DNA of 64,000 nucleotides, from positions 28,405,816-28,469,815 of the forward strand of contig JAQNBH010000012.1 in the NCBI GenBank assembly GCA_028752905.1. Reading direction: 5' to 3'. The stretch is from Cladorhizidae sp. MBARI D1340-BT2. Its lineage: Eukaryota > Porifera > Demospongiae > Poecilosclerida > Cladorhizidae. Below, piece by piece: positions 46,013-57,904 of the stretch. Under the pieces are notes generated by a model. That model saw only the letters and a list, made by a program, of their open reading frames with translations. It searched no databases and was not told where the DNA came from. A program made the translations under genes and the position numbers. How positions within the stretch are numbered: position 1 is the stretch's first letter; each line of letters opens with the position of its first letter.

Positions 46013-47356
46013 CTGCAGTAACAACAGCTAGTCAATGAGTGGATTATTTGTGTGAATGCATCAATGGAAGGTTTTATTTACACTACTACTAAACATACCA
46101 AGCAAGTGTATATCCACAAGTGAACCATAAACTCTGGTTGCTATTACCACTTCTAACCAAACCAGCAAGAAAACCAGTGCTTAACAACAACTAAGCTCTT
46201 ACTAAGCAAATAATGCACACACATTAAATCTTCTACCATGTAAATGAATGCTTTGCATTATTTATTAGACAGGAGCAGAAAGCTATACTTCTGTTACATG
46301 AGCCACATGAAGATGGAGTAACTCTCACAAGCCAGACAAAGAAGGAGCTACTCTCATGAGTCACACAAAGAAATAACAGGATTCCGGAGCCACACCAAGA
46401 AAGAAGAGCAGGTAGTGTTTGCCTGGAAGGTATAGGTGCCTGTGCAGCTTTCCTCAAAATAGGAGCTTCCATAAATGGTAGGATCAGCAAGAAAGAGAAT
46501 GTTCAAGTTGGCAGTTGCGATTTTCAGCATTTGTTTTGAAGTGGAAGTTGTGCACCTCTGCAAGCAAAACTTATGTGTAGTCCTAGCCCTGGCATTACAC
46601 TCACACAGCCTCATTCCCAACATCACACATGCATACATCCATAATCAAAATACCAAACAACTCACACTCAGCTAGCCCAACCCACAGATCCAGCCCTAGA
46701 TAACTAGACACACAAACATGCCTACACTGGACATCCCCATACTCCTAGGCTGACACTATAATGCCACACATGTCCTTCACTCTCCCAATAGACAGACCCA
46801 AACAAGAACAGCAGCACAAAAAACAAGAACAAAATGTTAAGCAGAACAGACCAATCAACACCAGTCAACACATAGCAACATAACATTCTAAACTAAGTCT
46901 CATGACTAATTAACTCTTCCTGTAGCTAAGTTTTAATTAAACAAAAAGTAGATCATTTTCTCAGCTCATCTAGTTGTTTTTTCCTTCTCTGCTAGTCCTA
47001 TCACACCCCCAGTTATCCACATCACCTCATTATATCTCTGTCAATCACACCATTCACCATTTCACATGGACCAATCACAGAAGTGCATGACATGCTTAAC
47101 CTTATATATATATATACACCATCAGGCAAGCAGCACCTCATTCTTACTGATGAAGATACCTATGTGTCAAAGGCTTTGTAATGAGATTCCTGTATCAAGT
47201 TAGTGTCTGCTATTATTATACAGAGAGAAAGAAAAACAATAAGCTCCCTGGTATGGCCAAGAGCTACACTCCTGCTAGAAGTAGTCTCTCCCTGAGGACC
47301 TGATGGGTCCCCAGAGAGTGGGTGCCCCAATTGGTCTTACTATCATCAATGACAAA
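46013..47356. other. M5 spacer upstream of U1
   Basis: The conserved block (46233-46638), the ACTCAGCTAGCCCAACC-rich stretch, and the CCAAT/TATA-like block (47065-47120) are in the same order as in M3, M6 and M7. No open gene. Confidence 0.4.
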
Positions 47357-47766
47357 AGTGGCTTCATCCATCTCTTAACATCTCTTACTTCTGACATGAA
47401 GGGGAAAAGCACATCTCCAACATCAGCACATACAACACTGACTTACCACATGCACACACTATACTAGTACCACCACCAAGTACAACTACACATTAGATAG
47501 CTTCATACTCCCACAGGAAGGATACTTCACACCAGCTGGCCTCCACCACACCCACTTGTGTAGTGGCTTCATCCATCTCTTAACATCTCTTACTTCTGAC
47601 ATGAAGGGGAAAAGCACATCTCCAACATCAGCACCTACAACACTGACATACCACATGCACACACTATACTAGTACCACCACCAAGTACAACTACACATTA
47701 GATAGCTTCATACTCCCACAGGAAGGATACTTCACACCAGCTGGCCTGCACCACACCCACTTGTGA
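47357..47766. repeat. 205-bp tandem duplication
   Basis: AGTGGCTTCATCCATCTCTT... to CCACACCCACTTGTG is present twice head to tail (47357-47561 and 47562-47766) with a handful of differences. Other units have it once. Confidence 0.85.
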
Positions 47767-48184
47767 AGGGCTAGTTGGTGTTTTAAAGAAGGTGTCTTAT
47801 AAGGTTCCTCGCTTAGGATTACCTTCTCCCTTCAGTTAATAGGTGCTGCCACCGGAGTCTATCTCTAAGTATCGCCTTAGTTAATACCTACCCAGAGAGA
47901 TTTAGGGTGTCTAGGTATAACTTATGAACTGACAAAAACTATGGTGAAGACAAGACTAATCACAAATGGCTGACAGGACCTTTTATAAGTCCTGCCAGAC
48001 AGGATACAGGAAGTAACCATAATTACATGCACAGAGAGACTACTTGACATTACATCACTACACTCACAACCACATTCACAATTAACACTTTAAGTAATGA
48101 ATGCACTCAAATGCCTGTTAGGTTCATCATCATTGATGTGGCAAAGATAATGGCCTGACTGGCCATGTCCAGCAGCCCTCGACA
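47762..48184 (+). mobile_element. Solo LTR (423 bp), copy 1
   Basis: Starts TGTGAAGGGCTAGTTGG and ends GCCCTCGACA (TG...CA), flanked by CCACT and CCAAT, a 5-bp target duplication with one change. An internal palindrome-like AGGACCTTTTATAAGTCCTG is present. The empty site is seen at 38.17 kb. Confidence 0.75.
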
Positions 48185-48570
48185 CCAATCATAGACACAC
48201 CACCCCACCACCCCAACTCAAACATACATCACTTCACCACCCTATCCCATAAACACAACACCCCCACCATCCCAACCAAATGACACACACACCACCTCAA
48301 CCCACACAAACACACCACTACGCCACTTCACTTATCCCACAACCCCAACCCATACACACCAAGCCCACAAACACCACCTCATACACACACACCATGCCCA
48401 CAATACCACCTCTTGCACGCACCTCTCCCACTACCAAACTCATACACACACCACACAACTCATACCCCCTCTACCCACCAACTAAATCATGCACACACTA
48501 ACCCCCACCACCATAACTCACATACACATTACTCCCATTAGTTCCAACACAAAAACATTCTTTATTTAGC
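48185..48570. repeat. C/A-rich, G-depleted tract (M5 copy)
   Basis: Shorter version starting inside the tract after the solo LTR. Confidence 0.8.
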
Positions 48571-48651
48571 TCCCTCCCTCCCTCCCTCACACGTTCTCCT
48601 GCACTTATGCCCAATCCTCCCTCCCTTCCCTCCTCTCCCAAAACACAGGAC

Positions 48652-48829
48652 CAGGGTTTCATTTACGGGGGGGGGGGGGGGGGGGGGGGCAGCTGCTCTT
48701 GGAACTTTTTTGCCCCCCCCTTGGAAAACAATTAATTAGAAACTTTTTCACATCTTTAACCATCATGCCCCCCCTTAAAATGCCCCCCCCCTTAAAATCC
48801 AGATTCCTCCAGTTGCGCCAGAAACCCTG
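48652..48829. mobile_element. 178-bp CAGGGTTTC-ended MITE, copy 3
   Basis: Contains an uninterrupted run of more than 20 G (from 48667). Right flank identical in order to copies 1 and 2. Confidence 0.7.
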
Positions 48830-49245
48830 CCCCTGTCCCAAAACACAGATAGCCACACCCACTAATATTAAACATGGCTGAAATATTATCCCAGTCTTTT
48901 GAAACTTGTGAAAGCGAAACTTATAAATCCCCCCAAAATCCAGTCCTATTCCTATACCCAGCCATGGATTTGTGAATGGGACTGCCAGGACATGTAAAAG
49001 CTGACCTGAAAAGTAGCACTAATTAAACTAAATAAAATCAAAAACAATCCTGTACGCTCAATTTCTTGTGATGCATCATTTGTATGCTCTGTATTTTCTA
49101 TTTCAGCATCAGCGATTAACTAGCAACCTTTCCATTCTGGCAGCTGCGATATGAAAGTTGACTCGTACCGATGACTTATCTTTCTTAAAAAAAAATTGCC
49201 AATGATTTAACAGAATGCTTTAGGCATATGAAGACATGGAGACAA

Positions 49246-49418
49246 TGCAACACATTTATACTCACTGGCAACAGATTTATACTCACTGGCAACACATTTA
49301 TACTCACTGGCAACATATTTATACTCACTGGCAACATATTTATACTCGCTGGCAACACATTTATACTCACTGGCAACATATTTATACTCACTGGCGACCC
49401 ATTTATACTCAATGGTGA
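49246..49418. repeat. 21-bp minisatellite array E (about 8 units)
   Basis: Short array of the same unit, ending with diverged units (GGCGACCCATTTATACTCAA). Confidence 0.9.
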
Positions 49419-49601
49419 CGTGTGTCACATGAAATGCACGTGATTCATGATCTGTCAGACAGTGCTGGGTGTAGTTCACACCCTGATCTTAAGAGTTGAG
49501 ATTCAGCAGTCAGGCAGCTGCAGGCGTGCATCAGTGTTGATGCGCTTATACACTCTAGCATTCAATCAAGTCATGAATCACATGCATTTACCCAAGCCTA
49601 A

Positions 49602-50059
49602 AGGCTGGTTCACAATATACTGCTAGGCCTTCGTATCGGATCGCGTCGCATCACTTCTGGCTGTTCACAATAACGGAGTCTACGCTCGAACAAACTTGAA
49701 CTTTCAACCAACTGGAACCCCAACCATTTATTAACAGATGCAAGCACTCATGTAATTCGCACATCCAATATACTAGGGAAAGTTATCACTGCTTCGATAG
49801 CCTTTCATCGTCCGTTCAGGTTTGAAATCACCAGCTTTTACTGAAAAATCAAAATAAAGCACACCAGAATGACGAAAAACTCAAATAAATACACACTAGA
49901 ATGATACAATGACAGTTCACAACGCCGCTCGAATAGAACTCAATTCTCTTCAAGTGGTGTGACGTGGTGCGATGTGACACGATTTTGTGTTCACAATATA
50001 TTTTTTAAACAACGCATTGCGTCAAATCGCTTAGCGTTTTGCATATTGTGAATCAGCCT
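49602..50059. mobile_element. PIF/Harbinger-type MITE (458 bp)
   Basis: Ends AGGCTGGTTCACAATATACTG and, inverted, AGGCTGATTCACAATATGCA, flanked by TAA on both sides (49599-49601, 50060-50062). The 3-bp TAA duplication is typical of Harbinger. It splits the LTR-like block of G5 (GCCTAA|CAGGCAACAC). TTCACAATA recurs internally. No ORF. Confidence 0.8.
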
Positions 50060-50340
50060 TAACAGGCAACACAAGCCAGCACAACCAATAATTTACACTT
50101 TCCCACATGGTAATCTGTGGGACCTCTCTCACCTCACACTTACATGGCACTAACATGATAGGACAGTAGATACACTTGTAATCAGAGCCATTACCTTATT
50201 TGGTTATTGTACTATTTAAGGAAATCGCTAAGATTTGACATAGCGAACTAGTCAACAGGATTCTGTTCTGTTCCACCTGGTCATCTTCATACTTGATTCA
50301 GTTGTAGTTTAACCTTGTTTCTCTAATTAATATTTAAGCT
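50060..50340 (+). repeat. LTR-like segment, 5' side of G5
   Basis: Resumes after the MITE with CAGGCAACACAAGCCAGCAC and runs to the ATTAATATTTAAGC end, as in 14391-14700. Confidence 0.45.
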
Positions 50341-50587
50341 ATAATCAGAGAACTCCAGACTCTGACAAAGAAAGAATTGCAAAACCCTAAGAGATGGTGA
50401 CAAGCTTGCCGAATGCACCTCGATCATTGATTAGACCACTCAGCCAGAGAACACATACTAGTCAAGATTAGCATATATGTTTGATCCGACTAGAAGGACT
50501 GAACCTCCGCATAGGCGCGAGCAGAGTCCAGAGTCAGGGAGAGTTACAGACCAGACCAGCTGCACCAACTAGAAATATTGCCAGCTG

Positions 50588-51225
50588 TTGATGGTATTGA
50601 CTATTTTAATTGTCGCTACTAAGATTTATTGTCGTTGGTTACACCAGTTACAGGTTGGTTTGTTAGCAGTAAAGTGTCGTAAAAAGAAATTATATCTTTG
50701 CCGTCCCACCTGCCATAACTCACATGACTACCTGGTACTGTGCAATCTGAATGAAACCACACAGCAGCTTCAAATTCTGTGCTTACTAAGACTACACTTC
50801 TGCAGAAGCTATCCTTACTATGGGTGACTAGTCCACCCAAGGAATTTGACTTAGTAAACAGAAACATTGACATGGTTGGAGACTGCAAAACTTCAGGAGC
50901 TGTGACTGATGGCATCACTGCTGATGTTCTACTGGGTGAAGATACTCCCTTCCTAAACCACTTACTTGAGCCATTAGTGAAAGAGAGACTGACAAGTGAA
51001 GCACAAGTTATGTGCCAGGCAAGCTGCAGAGCAAGAGCAACAACAGCTGCAGGCTGATGAGATAGCTACAGTGAACTCTGCAGAAACACTCATACCATGG
51101 GAAGGGTTAATTGGAAATGAAGCAATTCTTTTGTTAACCTGGATCACAAACCAAGAAAAAGCAAACGACAGAAACAACAAGATGCTTAAGACTTTGTCTC
51201 TATCCCAGCTCTCCTTCCTGACATA
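50588..51225 (+). pseudogene. Ty3-type gag/protease relic G5, diverged
   Basis: CRPTCHNSHDYLV corresponds to the gag-PR junction. TQQLQILCLL has replaced the LDTAAS region in this frame. The flap region GITADVLLGEDTPFLNHLLE is intact, and the following EQEQQQLQADEIATVNSAET segment is open further than in other copies. Confidence 0.6.
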
Positions 51226-51509
51226 AACACATCTTCTAAATCAGATGAGAAGATACCCTCTCAACCAAATGAAAGTGGACCCTCTCAAGCAGATTAGACT
51301 GCACCCACTCAACCAGATGAAAACAAACCCTCTCAAACAGATGAGAACACAACCTCTAAAATTGTTGGTAAACAAGTCTATGATGATGAACACGATTGCA
51401 CAGGCTTTAGTGCTGGGCAACGAAACAACTCTTCCTTGCACAAAGCATGTGAACAGCTGAACCAGGGAAACTCTGATTACTTTTTTGAGATTGGAATATT
51501 ATTTAGAAT

Positions 51510-52655
51510 TTGACATGACAAGTTAGACATGCACCAACTAGTGTTGCCAGACTACACACGACAGCAAGCCATCTGGTTAGCTCACACTCTCCCAATGAGT
51601 GGTCACCTCGGATACAAGGAAACCAGACACAGACTGCTGGCCCACTTTTATTGGCTAGGCCTGAGCTTGGATATGAATCAAGCCTGTGAATCCTGACTAA
51701 ATACCAGAAGGCAGGTAGACGCCCACAGACCCTGGCTCCACTAATCGCTATGCCAATTATCATTGAACTACTAACAAGGGTAGCTTTTGATATAATTGAC
51801 TTTTGCCTCACACTAGAGCCGGCAACAAGTATCTGTTAACATCCATGGATTTTGCCAGATGGTGATACAACACTACTCAGGAAAGCTGTTGCTGAAACTC
51901 TTTCTTCTGCTTTGATGAACATATTCTCTCCCCCAGGAATATCAGCTAACTACTGACAGATCAGGGCAGCAATTTTGTGTCCTTCTTGTGACAACCTTAT
52001 ATAAGAAACTAGGCATTCACCATATCAAAGCAAGTCCATAACACCCTCAGACGAACAGTTTCATGCCACATTGAAACAAATGATTAAGAAGGTCAGTAAA
52101 CACAAACAAGAGTGGGGCACGTTGCTTCCTGCAATTCTTGTTTGCTTAAAGGGAAGACACCAATAAATCCACACCATTTTCTCCCTTTAAACTAGTCTTC
52201 AGTTTTCATGTTAGAGGACCTCTGCAGATTTTGAAGGAGACCTGGACTGACAGTCCGTGTAAAGACACCACTGCTGTTCAATGGTGAGCCTAGAACAGAT
52301 GCAGCACATAGCTCAGCCAAATAGGACAACTACCAAGAACAGACAGAAAGTCATTTCAACCTGAAAGCTAGAAAATAAACCTTCAAACTGGGTAAGCAAG
52401 TGTTGATACTCACCCCAGTTGCTTCCAGCAAACGCATGGCCCAATCGCAAGGACCTTATGAAATCATCAGCAAAGTATCAACAGTTACATACAGAGTGCA
52501 CATGCATGACAGAAAGAAAACAATTCATGTCAACATGATGAAGTCCTGGCACAGTCCTGTGGCATCAGTATTTTATATCATCCTAACAAATAAAGACTCT
52601 GCAGGGACTTCTCTTACCAACCCTATGGGAATTAGACTCTAAAGCTCTCATGGGG
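51510..52655 (+). pseudogene. Integrase relic G5, ends at a junction with L6
   Basis: Diverged zinc finger (SGHLGYKETRHRLLAHFY), TRVAFDIIDF, core fragments, then an open frame 52400-52642 with LILTPVASSKRMAQSQGPYE and HVNMMKSWHSPVASVFYIIL. It is cut near 52657 and fused to the terminal exon L6 of the Death gene on the opposite strand. The RT lead-in is therefore missing. It pairs with G3a by shared changes. Confidence 0.72.
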
Positions 52656-52738
52656 CTGAGGACAGTGAAGTTGTTCTTCAGATGCCTCTAGATTTGCTAG
52701 TCTGCACATGCGTCCCCTTAATGGCATCTTTCTTACTG
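52632..52738 (-). CDS. Terminal exon L6, chimeric with retroelement sequence
   Basis: The exon begins as in L1 (acceptor CTGCTTTACTTACAG|CA; AVRKMPLRGRMCRLANLEAS, EEQLHC). The original AHQI end is replaced: the frame continues through antisense integrase sequence as PQPHESFRV and stops at TAA, 52632-52634. It is 107 bp instead of 92. It stays open, so the swap would only change the last residues of M6 products. Confidence 0.6.
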
Positions 52739-53323
52739 CTGTAAGTAAAGCAGAAGATGCCATGACTCAATTTCTGTACTCCATTGTTAACTTTACAGAG
52801 CAATGTGGAGGGGGAAGGACAAGTGAAGAGCAAGCACGAGGAAAAGGGATTGAAAAGTTATGCTAATTACAGGCCAGAACATTTCACATGTGCCAGGAGA
52901 AATGGAGCTGGTCTGAAGACTTTGGAGGACTTTTCATGAATACCTAACAGAACATCACATAACCACACTAGCTTTGAAGTCACATGTTCTAGCCTATTAT
53001 GGAGTTTTTTCTCTCTCCCGATGAGTTTATGCCGAGTATTGAACTTGTGAATACACATATTTTAAGAGGCTGTATCCATAATTACAAACTACGCATCTGC
53101 AAAGAAGCATGCATTAGAATCGTGGGAATATGGTCGAGCAGTTGCAAAAGTGTTCAGGATTGTTCTACCTTACGTAATATCTAGATACACAAGAACTATG
53201 TTTATACAGCAAAAATATATATACTTGTAAAAAGAAGATAAACAAGACTGTCCCCATGTAGACTACGGGTGATCACCCTTTACCACTTAAAATATACACA
53301 CCAACACAACCAGCTAGACCAAC

Positions 53324-54271
53324 CTTTGCTGCTTAAGATGGAAATAATGTCTTCAGCACATTCAAAAAAGGTTCCCTCCACACATACTCGAAGAAGATTC
53401 CTGTAAGTCTTTGGATAACCAGCTTTAGATATCCAACACTCCAGAAGAGCCCAGCTGTAAATAGTGGACATCAATAAAACCGCATCCACAATTCACACAT
53501 TTAACATTGTAATACCTTTGCAGATCATAACTGTATGAGGTCTCTATGTGCTGCATGTCTGACCAGCTCAGTCCTAGCAGATATGCCTCATGTTGCAAAC
53601 CATACAGTCTTGAAGAAAATCGGCCTATGTCCACATCTGACATTATCACATCATCTAGGTAAGCACGGTTGCACTTGGGAACTTTGGCCAGCAGTTCATC
53701 GTATTTCTACAATAATAACTAAAATAACAACAGAAACAACTAATATAGCATGAAGATCATGGCTACATAGAGACATTTTAGTTTCCGGGAAGAGTGGGGA
53801 TGAGTGTCGAGCCTGGAATTTTTCATAGCCATCCTTATTACATGGACCATTAGCCTGACTTTTGGTTAAAGGAAGTTAATTAAGGTAAGTCTTCGAAATA
53901 CACTAACCTGGCTAGGCTCAGGTGAATCACAATTGAAGGACCTGAATTAACTTTAGCAGGTTTTAGCATAATTTTGATAAGAAAAATCGTGGGAATGTAT
54001 TTTACGTGTTGTCTACTTAATTGCCAAGTTCATTAACTGTCATTGTTAATTAACTAACGTCAGCTAAACCAAATTGGCAATGCATACAGTATACCTATTA
54101 TGACATAATTTTTTTATTTATAATCCTTGTGGTGTAGGTGGGAGGTGGGGTAATCCCTGATCCCCAGACTCCCCGAGAAACCCTGATAGATGGTTTTGCT
54201 AACCTTTGCCTTGATGCTGCTTGAGAATGCAGTGATGGCAGCTGCTTCTTCGTCAGTTTTTCCAGTAACAT
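53324..54271 (-). CDS. Death-domain module M6 (exons U1, D1, D2)
   Basis: Exons are U1 54204-54271, D1 53516-53706 (191 bp) and D2 53324-53454 (131 bp). D1 has SDVDIGRFSSRLYGLQHEAY and LLGLSWSDMQHIETSYSYDL, the closest of all modules to a textbook Death-domain LGLS..D...IE pattern. D2 has WALLECWISKAGYPKTYRNL, RVCVEGTFFECAEDIISIL. U1 reads VTGKTDEEAAAITAFSSSIK. The chimeric L6 is its terminal exon. Confidence 0.8.
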
Positions 54272-55801
54272 CTGCAGCAACAACAGCTAGTCAATGAGTG
54301 GAATATTTGTGTGAGTGCATCAATGGAAGGTTTTATTTACACTACTACTAAACATACCAAGCATGTGTATATCCACAAGTGAACCATAAACTTTGGTTGT
54401 CTATCACCACTTCTAACCAGAGCAGCAAGAAAACCAGAGCTTAACAACAACTAAGCTATTACTAAACAAATAATGCACACATATTGACCATGTAAATGAA
54501 TGCTTTGTATTATTTATTAGACAGGAGCAGAGAGCTAAACTTCTGTTACATGAGCCACATGAAGATGGAGTAACTCTCATAAGCCAGACAAAGAAGGAGC
54601 TACTCTCATGAGTCACACTAAGAAAGAACAGGATTCCGGAGCCACACCAAGTAAGAAGAGCAGGTAGTGTTTGCTGGAAGGCATAGGTGCCTGTGCAGCT
54701 TTCCTCAAAATAAGAGCTTCCATAAATGGTAGGATCAGCAAGAAAGAGAATGTTCAAGTTGGCAGTTGCGATTTTCAGCATTTGTATTGAAGTGGAAATT
54801 GTCCACCTCTGCAAGCAAAACTTATGTGTAGTCCTAGCCCTGGCATTACACTCACACAGCCTCATTCCCAACATCACACATGCACACATCCATAATCAAA
54901 ATACCAAACAACTCACACTCAGCTAGCCCAACCCCCAGATCCAGCCCTAGATAAGTAGACACACAAACATGCCTACACTGGACATCCCCATACTCCTAGG
55001 CTGACACTATAATGCCACACATGTCCTTCACTCTCCGCAATAGACAGACCCAAACAAGAACAGCAGCACAGAAACAAGAACAAAATGTTAAGCAGAACAG
55101 ACCAATCAACACCAGTCAACACATAGCAACATAACATTCTAAACTAAGGGTCATGACTAATTAACTCTGCCTGTAGCTAAGTTTTAATTAAACAAAAAGT
55201 AGATCATTTTCTCAGCTTATCTATTTTTTCTAGTCCAATCACACCCCTGGTCATCCACATCGCCACATTATATCTCTGTCAATCACACCATTCACCATTA
55301 CACATGGACCAATCACAGAAGTGCATGACATGCTTAACCTTATATATATATATATATATACACCATCAGGCAAGCAGCACCTCATTCTTACTGATGAAGA
55401 TACCTATGTGTCAAAGGCTTTGTAATGAGATTCCTGTATCAAGTTAGTGTCTGCTATTATTATACAGAGAGAAAGAAAAACAATAAGCTCCCTGGAATGG
55501 CCAAGAGCTACACTCCTGCTAGAAGTAGTCTCTCCCTGAAGACCTGATGGGTTCCCAGAGAGTGGGTGCTCCATACAGTGAGTGAGAAAGAGGAAGAGTT
55601 TAGTCTTACTATCATCAATGACAAAAGTGGCTTCATCTATCTCTTACTTCTGACATGAAGGGCAAAAGCACATCTCCACCTACAACACTGACTTACCACA
55701 TGCACACACTATACTAGTACCACCACCAAGTAAAACTACACATTAGATAGCTTCATACTCCCACAGGAAGGATACTTCACCCCAGCTGGCCTCCACCACT
55801 C
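54272..55801. other. M6 spacer upstream of U1
   Basis: Holds the longest minus-strand frame of the conserved block (54413-54889, 158 codons, with ANLNILFLADPTIYGSSYF) and the CCAAT/TATA-like block (about 55305-55365). No splice donor of the needed phase was found, so no exon is called. Confidence 0.35.
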
Positions 55802-55806
55802 CCACT

Positions 55807-56229
55807 TGTGAAGGGCTAGTTGGTGTTTTAAAGAAGGTGTCTTATAAGGTTCCTCTCTTAGGATTACCTTCTCCCTTGAGTTAATAGGTGCTGCCACCAG
55901 AGTCTATCTCTAAGTATCGCCTTAGTTAATACCTACCCAGAGAGATTTAGGGTGTCTAGGTATAACTTATGAACTGACGAAAACTATGGTGAAGACAAGA
56001 CTAATCACAAATGGCTGACAGGACCTTTTATAAGTCCTGCCAGACAGGATACAGGAAGTAACCATAATTACATGCACAGAGATTCCACTTGACATTACAT
56101 CACTACACTCACAACCACATTCACAATTAACACTTTAAGTAATGAATGCACTCAAATGCCTGTTAGGTTCATCATCATTGATGTGGCAAAGATAATGGCC
56201 TGACTGGCTGTGTCGAGCAGCCCTCGACA
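55807..56229 (+). mobile_element. Solo LTR (423 bp), copy 2
   Basis: Same ends as copy 1, with a perfect 5-bp target duplication CCACT (55802-55806 and 56230-56234). Its identical position in two units shows it was inserted before that duplication. Confidence 0.8.
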
Positions 56230-56530
56230 CCACTCATATACACACCACCCCACCACCCCAACTCATACACACGCCACCATAACCACAACCAAACTCACAC
56301 ACCCACCACCCAACCAATACCCCCTCTACCCACCAACTCAATCTAACCACACCACATCAGCACATTCACACACTACACACAATAATTCAACATCATCTCC
56401 CCATCACACATTCTTCTACAATTAGTCCATCCCCATACCCCTCACCCATCGTAAGTCAACCAAAATATAGACCACATGCATAACCCAACCCAAACCAAAC
56501 TCACACACCATCCAAAACCAGCAACTCATA
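56230..56530. repeat. C/A-rich, G-depleted tract (M6 copy)
   Basis: Truncated version, fused directly to about 3.5 minisatellite units; the MITE and spacer are lost. Confidence 0.8.
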
Positions 56531-56608
56531 TATACTCACTGGCAACACATTTATACTCACTGGCAACACATTTATACTCACTGGCAACACATTTATACCC
56601 ACAGGCAA
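56531..56608. repeat. 21-bp minisatellite remnant F (about 3.5 units)
   Basis: TATACTCACTGGCAACACAT units joined to GGCAACATGTGTCACTTGAA. Confidence 0.9.
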
Positions 56609-56763
56609 CATGTGTCACTTGAAATGCATGTGATTCATGATATGTCAGCCAGTGATGGGTCTAGTTTCACACCATGCTCTTGAGAATCGCAGCTCCAGGC
56701 CTGCATCAGTCTGATGCATGACTGAGCTTATACACTCAAGCATTCAATCAAGTCAGGAATCAC

Positions 56764-56896
56764 AAGCCTAACAGACAACACTTAGCCTGTACTACAACCA
56801 TCAATTAACACTCACCTTATGTTAATGTACGAGACCTCTCACCTCTCCCTTATATTGGTATTAACATGATTGCATAGTACACACTCATTGCTTATT
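56764..56896 (+). repeat. LTR-like segment, 5' side of G6
   Basis: Copy of 41467-41599 with few differences. Confidence 0.5.
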
Positions 56897-57190
56897 TGTG
56901 GTGGAAGTATCCTCTAAACATGCTCTACAGCAAATCTTTTACCAGCTTCTTCTGGGCTGCTTCAACCAGCTACACAATAGTTACTTAAATCTTTGTCCCT
57001 AGCAGTACATAATGTCGCACTTTTGTTTGGCTTGATAGTTGATGGTGGGAGACTACTATCAAGCCAAACAAAAGTGCTACACAGTGTACTGCTAGGGACA
57101 ATTAAACAACAATTGTGTAGCTGGTTGAAACAGCCCAGAAGAAGCTGGTAAAAGATTTGCTGTGCATGTTTTGCAGATGCTTCCACCACA
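56897..57190. repeat. Inverted repeat covering the gag start, copy 3
   Basis: Full-length hairpin like copy 1, with arms of about 140 bp around the ACTATCAAG / CTTGATAGT stem and TGATGGTGGGAGACT loop. Confidence 0.85.
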
Positions 57191-57715
57191 CATTGCTTTG
57201 GCAGTGAGGAACAAAGACCCAGCCACACTCAAAAAAGTTGGCACTATGGTTGACAAATACCCACACTGGGTCCATCTAGTACTCAGAAAATATAAGAGAA
57301 GGACCCCTTACCAACAGACACATAACCATGATGTCAAGAAGCCGGGACCAGCCAAGTGTCCTAAAGAGAAAGTATACCTTTGCTGTCCCACCTGCCATCA
57401 CTCACATGACTACCTGGTACAGGGCTTACTGAATGGCAAGGATGCAACCATCAAGTTAGATACAGCAGCTTCACACTCTGTGGTTTCCAAGACTGTACTT
57501 CTGGAAGGCTCTTTGGAGGGAGAGAAGCTTCCCTTAGTAAGGTTGACTGGTCCACTCAAGGAATTTGACTTAGCAAACATACACATTGACATAGGTGGGA
57601 GACTGCAAAACTTCAAGGAGCTATGGCTGATGGCATCACTGCTGATATTCTACTGGGGAAATATGTTCCCTTCCTAACCACTTACTTGAGCAAGAGAGAC
57701 TGATGATTTAAACAC
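57162..57715 (+). pseudogene. Ty3-type gag end and protease, G6 (longest open copy)
   Basis: A 171-codon frame (57162-57677). The gag-like part MLPPHIALAVRNKDPATLKK begins at residue 6, a basic KYKRRTPYQQ segment follows near residue 43, and the protease DTA triad is at residues 100-102 (IKLDTAASHSVVSK). The flap part is out of frame and damaged (YWGNMFPS). Confidence 0.75.
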
Positions 57716-57904
57716 AAGCTATGTTGGTGCAGACAAGACAAGCTGCAGAGCAAGAGCAACAACACTTGCAGGCTGATGAGATAGCTACAGTGAACTCAGG
57801 AGAAATACTCACACAGTGGGAGGAGTTAGTTGGAAATGACAGCGATATTTTGGTTAACCTGGATCAGAAACCCAGATAAAGGAAATGACAAAATTGAAAA
57901 GATG

